Assembly: GCA_017163975.1 (NCBI GenBank)
Contig: JAFFSR010000218.1
Coordinates: 5,459,501 to 5,523,500, forward strand
Length of the DNA: 64,000 nt
Direction: 5' to 3'
DNA from: Anastatus disparis
Taxonomy: Eukaryota; Arthropoda; Insecta; Hymenoptera; Eupelmidae
Below, piece after piece: positions 50,135-62,386 of the stretch. A model generated the notes under the pieces. That model made no database searches, was not told the origin of the DNA, and worked only from the letters and a program-made list of their open reading frames with translations. Made by a program: the position numbers and the translations under genes. How positions within the stretch are numbered: position 1 is the first letter of the stretch; every line of letters starts with the position of its first letter.

Positions 50135-53100
50135 ATGGCTTCATGTAATGAATCAAGATCAACATCTCGTGGCCGAGGTAGTTATCAACCACATCACCGT
50201 AATGGATCTAAGCCTGCGAATAATGAGAGAAATTATGATCGCACTGTGCAATCTAACAATCATAGCCGTGGAGGCCAATCTTTTAATGCCCAAAGATTTA
50301 GGCCAGCGAACAATAACAGGAATACGACTGAATCTAAGCTTGAGCCTAGAAACGTTGATCAAGGTGGGCAATCTTATAATCGAAAGTATGCAAATAATGG
50401 CACGCATGCATCGAGAGGTCATGGTAGAGGTGGCTCTTTTGCAAACCAGAGAGGAAGTAGAACTGGTCAACATCATGTATCTGATAAACCATTGATTCCT
50501 GTCATGCCGAAACCCATCGTACAGAAAGCGACAAGAACCTACCAATGAACTAGCAACATGTCCTACCGATGCTCAAAATTCAAAGAAAGGTAAGTTTTAG
50601 TTGAAAAAGCATATTATTATGAACATGACAGTAAGCATAAGAGTAGTTAATCTAAAATTTAAATTATTCGTAGGATCGACTGGACAACAAGTCATATTGC
50701 AATCAAACTACTTTAAATTGAATAGTAAAACTGATTGGTGCTTGTATCAATACAGAGTGGATATTTCTCCTGAAGAAGAAAGAACCGCGGTCCGCAAAGC
50801 TTTTCTGCGACAACATAAAACGATACTTGGAGTTTACGTGTTTGATGGGTCAGTTTTATATACAAGCAATCCTTTACGTCAGGTATGTTTTCAATATTAA
50901 TTTATAATTTAAAAATATTTTTCCGAATTTCAGAAAAAAAATTAGTTGTGCTCATAAATAGTATTTTTAATCAAGTTTTCTTACAAATTTATGATAATAC
51001 CTTTTTAACACAAATCATTTCCATTGCAGCCTTTGGAATTGCTTTCAAAAAGACCAGGAGACGAACAAGCAGTAAACATCAAAATTCGTCTTGTCGGTGA
51101 TTTAATGAAAGGAGATTATCACTATCTGCAATTTTTTAACCTACTAGTGAGAAAAGGCTTAGAACACTTAAACCTTCAATTGGTTGGTAGAAATTATTTT
51201 GATGCTCTGAGCAGAGTTGAAGTTAGAGAATATCAACTCGAGTTGTGGCCAGGATACGTGACATCGATTCGACAACATGACAGTGGCGTACTTATGTGTG
51301 CAGAAATTTCTCATAAAGTGATGAGGAATCAGACGGTCTTAAGTATATTACAAGACTGTTTTCAGCAGAACCAGCATAATTATCAACTCATGTTTTCAAA
51401 TATTGTAATGGGGTGCATTGTCTTAACAGATTACAATAATCGAACGTATAAAGTAGATGATGTCGACTTTGAAATGAATCCATCCAAAACCTTCAAAATG
51501 CGTGATGGAACTGATATGTCATATGCCGCTTATTACAAGCAGAAATATCAAATAACTATACGTGACTTAAGGCAGCCGCTTTTGGTATCTAGGTCCACAG
51601 CACGAAAACGCAGAGCTGGCGAACCAGAATTAATTTATTTGATTCCTGAATTATGTCGTAGCACTGGCTTTACAGATGAGATGAGATGTAATTTTCATTT
51701 GATGAAAGCAGTTTCAGAGTTTACAAGAATTGGACCTGCAGCAAGAATAGATCGATTAATGCAGTTTAATCAGAGATTGACCTCTACTACTGAAGTTATC
51801 AAAGAATTTAAAGACTGGAGTTTCGAACTCGATAACGATCTTATTCAAGTGCCAGCTAGAATATTACCAGTGGAAAAAGTCTACTTTGGTGATAAAAAAT
51901 TCATCAGACCGAGAAATTCCGATTGGAATTTCAATCTACAAGATAATTCGGCTATCAGATGCACATCCATAAATGACTGGGTGGTCGTAGTTCCATCAAG
52001 GGCAGCTGATAACGCTAAGGTAATTACTTTAAGTTGAAACGTAGAATAATTAATTATTAATTATCAATAACACTATTCAAAAGATAATCATAAGTAATTA
52101 TATTTTTTATTTTCAGAAATTTATTGATGTAATGCTTAATGCTGCCAGTAAAATGAAAATGCCAGTGCGAAGACCTAGGCTTCAAGTAATTCCCGATGAT
52201 AGGATCGATAATTATGTACACACGTTGACTGAAATAACGGATCATGAAATTCCGCAATTCATACTTTGTGTTACTACGAATAATAAATTGGACAGATACG
52301 CGGCCATCAAGAAAACACTATGCGTGAACCGGGCTATCCCGAGTCAAGTTGTTTTAGCACGTACATTACAGCAGAAATCTGCTTCAATGTTGCACGCTGT
52401 ATGCAGCAAAGTCCTCGTTCAGATAAACTGCAAACTTGGTGGCATTCCATGGCAGGTAGAACTTGGCTCACTTTTACCAGGTTTAATGGTTGTTGGATTT
52501 GATGTTTGTCATAGTAAAACAGCAGGAGGAGATTATGGAGGAATGGTCGCTTCATTAGATCCTAATTTCAGCCGATATTTCAGTGCCGTGAGTGAACACG
52601 CTTCTGGAGAAGAATTATCGAATGATTTGTCGGTGCACTTGGGCCAGGCTGTTGAAAAATTTAGAATCGTTAACAATAATAAGTTACCGAGTCGAATCAT
52701 CATTTTCCGAGATGGTGTTGGCGAAGGACAAATCCCATTCGTTCATGATTTCGAAGTTAAGCAAATCAAAAAGAGGCTTAGCGCAATTTATGGCGGCGAT
52801 GATAAATTCAGACTTGCATTTATCATCGTTACTAAACAATATTAATTCTAGATTTTTTATGAATGGCCAAAATCCTACTCCTGGTACTGTTGTTGATGAT
52901 GTAGTAACAGATCCGCTGAAGTACGACTATTTCATCGTTTCTCAAAACGTAAGACAAGGAACTGTAACACCTACAGCGTACAATGTTATTGACGATAATA
53001 CAGATCTTACTTGTGATCAAATGCAAATTTTAACATTTAAGTTATGCCATATGTACTTTAATTTTACTGGTACAGTACAGTACCAGCTCCATGTCAGTAT

Positions 53101-53184
53101 GCGCACAAGCTTGCTTACTTTGCATCACAAGCTCTGCAACAAGCAGTCAATCCAGGACTTCAAACTACTTTATACTTTTTATAA
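50135..53184 (+). CDS. piwi/aub: Piwi-clade Argonaute, copy 4, frameshifted as assembled
   Basis: Exons 50135-50589, 50674-50882, 51030-52019 and 52117-53184 by comparison with copy 1. Two A residues are missing at about 50523 in exon 1, which breaks the frame. Exons 2 and 3 are intact. In exon 4 the A run is correct, but the one-base gain at about 52836 creates a stop right after FIIVTK. The G near 53079 is missing as in copies 2 and 3. One silent-position substitution (CATCAC for CATCGC near 53126) is a rare true base change. With these length changes set aside, all domains and catalytic residues would match copy 1. Confidence 0.83.
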
Positions 53185-53637
53185 ATACTATATTTTCAGC
53201 TCAATTATTTTTCGGAATTCTACTCAAATTTTTGTGCTGATTTTTTTTATTTATGAAAGCAATTATTTTTGTATAAAATTAAAAAAATGTTCAATAAATA
53301 AAACTAACATAAACAAAATTATTTCTTTCTTCATTTATATTATTCAGAAATTTAAATCATAACTCTACCCCTATTCTTATATTATAAATAAATAATTATT
53401 AAATAGTAATAAATGTAATCAGGACTAGCTCCGATCAATAAATTTTTATTAAAATTATAGTGTCTATACTATAGTAAATATTGAGGTTTTCTTATGAATG
53501 ACTGCATTATTTTTCAATATTATTATTGTAATGGATAGTATTTTAATACATTTAAATGTTAATATTTAAAAGACATAAATTGAAATCTTTACAAAAAGAA
53601 ATATTAATTTTAAACTCATTGTTTACGTCGAATTTTG

Positions 53638-53770
53638 AAAAATAGTATGTAACAAATGCGCAAAGGATGCGATTCACACACGAGCCGAGTTTTTCGCCCT
53701 CGCTTTGCTTGGGCGACAAAAAAGGCGAGCGTGTGAACCGTATCGCGCACGTGTTGCGTATTCTATTTTT
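53638..53770. repeat. GC-rich imperfect palindrome, unit 4
   Basis: Counterpart of the unit 1 palindrome, one A longer in the central A run. Confidence 0.75.
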
Positions 53771-55682
53771 AAGACACCGTGGTCGAAACACAGGCAATTG
53801 AAAACGAAATTTTTACGATCGTAAAAGCAACGAGTTTTGTTTGTCACCTGAACGAAGCGAAGGTGACAATAAAACACAGTGAATAACATGTTATAAATAA
53901 AAATACATATAAGAATATATTTGTAAACAAAAATATATATTACAAAAAAATATACATAATAAATTTTACAAAAAAAAAAACATATTCTTAATTAATTAAA
54001 TATAATAAATAATTCAAAACAACCAAATAAATTTAAGTATACAATTCATTTATTGATAAACTATTTCATGTACAAATATTTTATTATTTCTTTTCATTTA
54101 TCATAAAATTGACTGTACCCCTAACGTCAATTGATTCTTTTCCCGAAAAGAATGAGATTACTTACCTTAGAATAAAAGAATTTTTAATAAGGAAAGCGAT
54201 CACTATATTGCACACATATGTCGTATTGCAAGGAGTTGGCGCTACAGCTTAAATTTGCGATATCTCAGGTTCTACTTACTTCAATTTAAAAAATTGGACA
54301 GATTCTTAAACTAGATGAAGTTTCCCATCATTCTATATCAGAAATATAGAAATATTTTGTTCGCTAACCTATATTATTTCGTTATAAACAAACAAAATTC
54401 TGAAAAATTGAAGTTTTTTCTGCTTCAAATCATTTCAGCTTATTTATCAACATTCAAAAGTAATATATAACAATTTATCATTAAAGTTGAGACTCTGAAA
54501 TTTTTCAAACACATGTTGAACTTCAAAAAATATCAATTAGCAGTCGAGTTATAAGGTTTTTACCAGCGCGTTCCGCACTAGCGCTACGTCTCTATGTTTT
54601 TTGCAATATATTTGCCATATCTCTGGTTCTAATTATCGAATCGACATGCAACAAAAACGATTTTTGTTTGTTTTATTAATAAAGAACAAGTTTTCGCAGA
54701 AAATTACTGCATCTATTGTAGTTCATAAACTATAGCCATTTAAACAATAAATTTGTTTATAACAAATTACTCGACCATTTGCGTGAAAAGCAAGTTGCAC
54801 ATTCGGATTCAGCGGCTCAAAATACGTAAAAATCACCTACTTGCTTGGTGGGAACTCTAACTTCATACGAAACCCTCTGGGCGCCTAGACTAAATCTTTT
54901 GAAATGTTTCAATAAAAACAAAGAAAACAACGAGAAAGAATTCATTAACGGTGGGCCTACAATTATTAAATTGATATTTAGCATTATCAACTCAATTATT
55001 TAAGATCTGGTTTGACAATAAACAACCTGGATCCATCTCATTAGGCTCAATAATAGGGATAATCTTAATTTCCGAGATTTCTTATAAATTTTATAATAAG
55101 TTTTGAAGCACTAATGTCTTATTAATCTTCAAATTTAAGAAATTTCCTTGTACTAGTACAGATGGACAACGCAGGTATAGAAAATACACACAAGAGGAAT
55201 CGTTTATAATTTGACCGTAGAAAATTTATTTGATTCTCTTATGCAGAGAAAAGTTTTCAATAAATATGACTATTATCTCAATGGCAATAGTTTTAAGATG
55301 AAATTTAATAAAATTACGAATACAATTTTTAGATGACAAATTTTATTTCAGTATTGGCATCGGAATATAAATTATTTTTATTATGATATTTTCTTCTATT
55401 AACGAAGAATTTATAGCATTACATTAAAATTAATAGTTAAAAAACATACTTTCAATGAAAATATTATACCTTAGAATTAAATAATATCGGCAGTGTTATA
55501 ATCATTATTATAATTGTATTTATTGTCATTTTACACATTTATTGAAATTGTACTGGAAAGCATAAGCAGTATTTAATATAACTATCTTCTCATTTGAATT
55601 TTCTGGAACAATGCCTCAAAAAATATAGAAAAATGAATTTTTTTGAGCTTAATTTTTTTATCAGCAACATATTAGATAAAAG

Positions 55683-56090
55683 TTTTGGAATTCTTATTTG
55701 AAATCCAGTTGAGGGAAATAAGTTCATCAATTTCAAAACATTTCAAGATATGATAGACGCTAATATGACTATTTTAATTACTAATCGCTTCAAAGAGTTT
55801 ATTGTCTCGCTAAACTCCAACTTACTGAAAATTATCAAGTTTTTGATATACCACAATATATATGCAAAAATCTCAAGTTTATGAAAACGCGACGAACGCT
55901 TGTTTAATAACGAGTTTTCAATCATCGATTTTCGCTGAGATTCATCTTCAATTTCAAAATGGTTGGATCGTAAGTCCAGCTTATGAATCTTTATAAAATA
56001 CGTAAGGCATTAGCGCCAAATTCACCTTATCATGAAAAATTTAATATGATAATGCACTGAATAATAGATTATGTAATAGATAACTTCTGG
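55683..56090 (+). pseudogene. Possible ionotropic-receptor-like relic, unit 4
   Basis: Counterpart of 29860-30269 with one G and one T fewer. Confidence 0.33.
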
Positions 56091-56590
56091 AAAAAAAACT
56101 ATGTAAGTTTAGAAATCATGATGAACAGAAATATTGACGAAAATAGTCTACCTTCTAGGAATTAGATATGTAACATCGTTTTTATTTTTATATTAGAAAT
56201 ATAATATAACTTAAATATAACATTTATATAATGTATATTCTAGTTAAATACATGATTATATAGAGCTATTAAAATTTTTTAGAATCTCTGAAATTCAAAA
56301 AAAAGAGTCCACAGTTTTAAAACAATTGAGTATTAAGATGGATGAATGTAACTTTTCCCATAACTTTATAGAAGAAAAAAAGTAAACCCAAATTAAAATT
56401 ACACAAAATAAGCGAACATACAAAAAATAAAATATTTTATATAGAGCAATACAGAAAAAACTAATTATTTCAATATTAATATTCAAAAGACAACTTTAAT
56501 AGACAATCAAAATAATATTTAAAAAAATTTTTGAAATAAATCACTCAGAATAGTTTTGTAATATTAGAATGGAACAATTTCTATTTTCTA

Positions 56591-56962
56591 CACTGAAAAA
56601 CTTTCGGCGCACCCTCTATACTCAAAGTATATGTGAAGCGCCGATTCGTGGTATCGTCAGTTATGCGCGCCATCGGAGCATTACACAGAAAGACTCTTGG
56701 CGCTACCTGTATATATGGAGGTTATGTGAAGCGCCGATTCGTCAAGTCTCGAGTTATACGCGCAATCGGAGTAACAGTTACTCAGATTACAGTTTCTCTT
56801 GCGCCGATACGGCACATGTGACGCGCAGATTTGTTCATGCAGCGTTATGCTCAGATGATCGGAGCGTTAGACAATTCGTATTCAGCACACTATCCGCTCC
56901 GATTGCGTGGCGCTGGCATATTCAGAGAGAAGGGCATCTTGCAAGCCGAAAGTTTTTCAGTG
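56591..56962. mobile_element. TA-flanked MITE, unit 4
   Basis: 372 bp. Matches the unit 1 copy, including ends, TA flanks and the internal 95-bp-period repeat. Confidence 0.88.
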
Positions 56963-57732
56963 TATGAACTACATGACTTTGTATTAAACGAAAAATTTTA
57001 CCTGTAATAATCCACTGTTAACTTTTATTACGGAATATTATTTGAATCATGCTAATTTTACACAGATTGTATCTTAAAATCCTTTTCATTTCATAGAATC
57101 CTTTTTATCTCAAATTTCATATACTTTTCAAGAAATTATTTAAAATGTGTAATTCAAAAATTTTATGCTCTTTAATCTATTACGATTTCTTAAAATTTTT
57201 AAAAATTTAAATTATTAAAATTATAATTTGGAATAATCGAATAAATGGAACTTTTTCATAACTTTATAAAAAAATAAATGATTTAAAATTGAAATTAAAT
57301 TTGTATTAATTAAATACTTTGCTTGTGAGTATGAGAGCTTACATTATGATCAAATATTTTATTCAGAAGGAAATATAAAATGATTAATATTCAAATATAA
57401 ATCTTTGATTTATATCTCAAAAGTTATCAGAATGATATTTATTAAATAGAACTTTTTAAAAAAATCATTAAGAATCGTTTTTTTAATATTTGAACGGAAC
57501 AAATCTCTATTTTTATACATTCTAGATTATTTTATATTTAAGGAAATTTTAATTATGATAATCCTCTGTTAACTTTTATTAGGGGATTAACCTATGAAAT
57601 GTAGAAATTATGGTATGAAATAAAGGAGTGGCAAAATTATTTGATATCCATATTATACGGATTACCTATTGAATGAATGAAGAAAAAAAAAAAAGATTTA
57701 GAAATACTGAAAATATACCTGGAAATTTTTCA

Positions 57733-57866
57733 TATAAATTTTCGTGTCCAAGTCTAATTGATCATTCTGTTTCTGAATTCACTTCGGGCAACATCAAGTA
57801 ACTAGTTTACTCTAAGCTTTTAGCAACTTTATTCTAAAATTTTACTTTGTGACTTTTACATTCCAC
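57733..57866 (+). promoter_or_regulatory. Piwi copy 5 promoter and 5' UTR exon
   Basis: TATAAAT at 57733, initiator at 57762-57767, GTAAGT donor at 57867. Confidence 0.5.
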
Positions 57867-58745
57867 GTAAGTATAAAAATGTGGTTTATTCTTATTCTTG
57901 AGTATCTTTTTGAGATTATCATTCAATTTGTTAAATTTATCTTTTAAAATAATAGAAAGTTAAATTTTCTAGTTAGATTCCGAAAGTTACTGTTTTTACG
58001 AAAACACGTAGAAAAGACCTCATACTGAGAGGTATCGCAATTTATCTAGAAATAAATAGAAATTGACTTTGCAGGGATAAATTGTTTATAAGTAATTAAC
58101 TGATTTAATTTTTCTTAATTACATGAATTTTTCATTTAAATAACTACATTTACTTCGAGAATTACGAACAAAAACATGTTTTAGACAGCTTTACACTTAA
58201 TTTTTACACAATATGTTTCTGCAGACAAAAAAAAATTGATCAGTTGTATTATCTTATTTTTTTTTATTTTAGTATTGTCTTCAATCATTGAAAATATAAT
58301 TAGTAAGAATGAATTGTGCATAAATTTTATAATTATATGAAAAGTTATTTTTATCTTTCTAATTTCACTGATTTATATTTTTTGATTGCTTATTATCAAT
58401 AAAACTAAAATAAGATGTATGCTTAAACTTATAAATATGTTACTGTACATAATTTTAGAAAATTTTGATGCTGATCTTTATTTGCACATTTATAAAATAT
58501 TTACATAAAACTAACCAAATTCTCGCCTAAATTCTCAAATGAATATTGAAGGTTTTCATCGTTAAGTAATTTTTGGGATTATTATTCAGATGATTCAGAT
58601 CTTATAATCTAACTTTGAAATTGAAAATGAAAAGATAAATTTTCAAGCTGGATGTTAATAAGCTACTATAATTTTAAAATATTTCATAAAAAGATTTTCT
58701 ATAATTTCGTTTATATTCAAGAATTTTATTTAATTATAGATAAAA

Positions 58746-61700
58746 ATGGCTTCATGTAATGAATCAAGATCAACATCTCGTGGCCGAGGTAGTTATCAAC
58801 CACATCACCGTAATGGATCTAAGCCTGCGAATAATGAGAGAAATTATGATCGCACTGTGCAATCTAACAATCATAGCCGTGGAGGCCAATCTTTTAATGC
58901 CCAAAGATTTAGGCCAGCGAACAATAACAGGAATACGACTGAATCTAAGCTTGAGCCTAGAAACGTTGATCAAGGTGGGCAATCTTATAATCGAAAGTAT
59001 GCAAATAATGGCACGCATGCATCGAGAGGTCATGGTAGAGGTGGCTCTTTTGCAAACCAGAGAGGAAGTAGAACTGGTCAACATCATGTATCTGATAAAC
59101 CATTGATTCCTGTCATGCCGAAACCCATCGTACAAAGAAAGCGACAAGAACCTACCAATGAACTAGCAACATGTCCTACCGATGCTCAAAATTCAAAGAA
59201 AGGTAAGTTTTAGTTGAAAAAGCATATTATTATGAACATGACAGTAAGCATAAGAGTAGTTAATCTAAAATTTAAATTATTCGTAGGATCGACTGGACAA
59301 CAAGTCATATTGCAATCAAACTACTTTAAATTGAATAGTAAAACTGATTGGTGCTTGTATCAATACAGAGTGGATATTTCTCCTGAAGAAGAAAGAACCG
59401 CGGTCCGCAAAGCTTTTCTGCGACAACATAAAACGATACTTGGAGTTTACGTGTTTGATGGGTCAGTTTTATATACAAGCAATCCTTTACGTCAGGTATG
59501 TTTTTCAATATTAATTTATAATTTAAAAATATTTTTCCGAATTTCAGAAAAAAATTAGTTGTGCTCATAAATAGTATTTTTAATCAAGTTTTCTTACAAA
59601 TTTATGATAATACCTTTTTAACACAAATCATTTCCATTGCAGCCTTTGGAATTGCTTTCAAAAAGACCAGGAGACGAACAAGCAGTAAACATCAAAATTC
59701 GTCTTGTCGGTGATTTAATGAAAGGAGATTATCACTATCTGCAATTTTTTAACCTACTAGTGAGAAAAGGCTTAGAACACTTAAACCTTCAATTGGTTGG
59801 TAGAAATTATTTTGATGCTCTGAGCAGAGTTGAAGTTAGAGAATATCAACTCGAGTTGTGGCCAGGATACGTGACATCGATTCGACAACATGACAGTGGC
59901 GTACTTATGTGTGCAGAAATTTCTCATAAAGTGATGAGGAATCAGACGGTCTTAAGTATATTACAAGACTGTTTTCAGCAGAACCAGCATAATTATCAAC
60001 TCATGTTTTCAAATATTGTAATGGGGTGCATTGTCTTAACAGATTACAATAATCGAACGTATAAAGTAGATGATGTCGACTTTGAAATGAATCCATCCAA
60101 AACCTTCAAAATGCGTGATGGAACTGATATGTCATATGCCGCTTATTACAAGCAGAAATATCAAATAACTATACGTGACTTAAGGCAGCCGCTTTTTGGT
60201 ATCTAGGTCCACAGCACGAAAACGCAGAGCTGGCGAACCAGAATTAATTTATTTGATTCCTGAATTATGTCGTAGCACTGGCTTTACAGATGAGATGAGA
60301 TGTAATTTTCATTTGATGAAAGCAGTTTCAGAGTTTACAAGAATTGGACCTGCAGCAAGAATAGATCGATTAATGCAGTTTAATCAGAGATTGACCTCTA
60401 CTACTGAAGTTATCAAAGAATTTAAAGACTGGAGTTTCGAACTCGATAACGATCTTATTCAAGTGCCAGCTAGAATATTACCAGTGGAAAAAGTCTACTT
60501 TGGTGATAAAAAAATTCATCAGACCGAGAAATTCCGATTGGAATTTCAATCTACAAGATAATTCGGCTATCAGATGCACATCCATAAATGACTGGGTGGT
60601 CGTAGTTCCATCAAGGGCAGCTGATAACGCTAAGGTAATTACTTTAAGTTGAAACGTAGAATAATTAATTATTAATTATCAATAACACTATTCAAAAGAT
60701 AATCATAAGTAATTATATTTTTTATTTTCAGAAATTTATTGATGTAATGCTTAATGCTGCCAGTAAAATGAAAATGCCAGTGCGAAGACCTAGGCTTCAA
60801 GTAATTCCCGATGATAGGATCGATAATTATGTCACACGTTGACTGAAATAACGGATCATGAAATTCCGCAATTCATACTTTGTGTTACTACGAATAATAA
60901 ATTGGACAGATACGCGGCCATCAAGAAAACACTATGCGTGAACCGGGCTATCCCGAGTCAAGTTGTTTTAGCACGTACATTACAGCAGAAATCTGCTTCA
61001 ATGTTGCACGCTGTATGCAGCAAAGTCCTCGTTCAGATAAACTGCAAACTTGGTGGCATTCCATGGCAGGTAGAACTTGGCTCACTTTTACCAGGTTTAA
61101 TGGTTGTTGGATTTGATGTTTGTCATAGTAAAACAGCAGGAGGAGATTATGGAGGAATGGTCGCTTCATTAGATCCTAATTTCAGCCGATATTTCAGTGC
61201 CGTGAGTGAACACGCTTCTGGAGAAGAATTATCGAATGATTTGTCGGTGCACTTGGGCCAGGCTGTTGAAAAATTTAGAATCGTTAACAATAATAAGTTA
61301 CCGAGTCGAATCATCATTTTCCGAGATGGTGTTGGCGAAGGACAAATCCCATTCGTTCATGATTTCGAAGTTAAGCAAATCAAAAAGAGGCTTAGCGCAA
61401 TTTATGGCGGCGATGATAAATTCAGACTTGCATTTATCATCGTTACTAACAATATTAATTCTAGATTTTTTATGAATGGCCAAAATCCTACTCCTGGTAC
61501 TGTTGTTGATGATGTAGTAACAGATCCGCTGAAGTACGACTATTTCATCGTTTCTCAAAACGTAAGACAAGGAACTGTAACACCTACAGCGTACAATGTT
61601 ATTGACGATAATACAGATCTTACTTGTGATCAAATGCAAATTTTAACATTTAAGTTATGCCATATGTACTTTAATTTTACTGGTACAGTACGAGTACCAG

Positions 61701-61798
61701 CTCCATGTCAGTATGCGCACAAGCTTGCTTACTTTGCATCGCAAGCTCTGCAACAAGCAGTCAATCCAGGACTTCAAACTACTTTATACTTTTTATAA
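58746..61798 (+). CDS. piwi/aub: Piwi-clade Argonaute, copy 5, frameshifted in exons 3 and 4 as assembled
   Basis: Exons 58746-59202, 59287-59495, 59643-60634 and 60732-61798 by comparison with copy 1. Exons 1 and 2 are intact. Exon 3 gains a T at about 60192 and an A at about 60508. Exon 4 loses one base at about 60833 (GTCACACG for GTACACACG). From there to the stop the frame is open for 319 codons and ends with the full GTVRVPAPCQYAHK segment, including the catalytic histidine. The KR of VTKRINSRFF reads NN, a same-length change. Apart from copy 1 this is the only copy with an intact C-terminus. Confidence 0.85.
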
Positions 61799-62253
61799 AT
61801 ACTATATTTTCAGCTCAATTATTTTTCGGAATTCTACTCAAATTTTTGTGCTGATTTTTTTTTATTTATGAAAGCAATTATTTTTGTATAAAATTAAAAA
61901 AATGTTCAATAAATAAAACTAACATAAACAAAATTATTTCTTTCTTCATTTATATTATTCAGAAATTTAAATCATAACTCTACCCCTATTCTTATATTAT
62001 AAATAAATAATTATTAAATAGTAATAAATGTAATCAGGACTAGCTCCGATCAATAAATTTTTTATTAAAATTATAGTGTCTATACTATAGTAAATATTGA
62101 GGTTTTCTTATGAATGACTGCATTATTTTTCAATATTATTATTGTAATGGATAGTATTTTAATACATTTAAATGTTAATATTTAAAAGACATAAATTGAA
62201 ATCTTTACAAAAAGAAATATTAATTTTAAACTCATTGTTTACGTCGAATTTTG

Positions 62254-62386
62254 AAAAATAGTATGTAACAAATGCGCAAAGGATGCGATTCACACACGAG
62301 CCGAGTTTTTCGCCCTCGCTTTGCTTGGGCGACAAAAAGGCGAGCGTGTGAACCGTATCGCGCACGTGTTGCGTATTCTATTTTTA
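62254..62386. repeat. GC-rich imperfect palindrome, unit 5
   Basis: Counterpart of the unit 1 palindrome, identical by eye. Confidence 0.75.

Larger units (their letters stand above)
48749..57353 (+). repeat. Array unit 4 (8.6 kb)
   Basis: Same order of parts. It shares several indels with unit 3 (for example the shortened ATAAATAGAAATTG phrase near 49443), which suggests either a closer duplication history or a shared consensus error. Confidence 0.93.
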
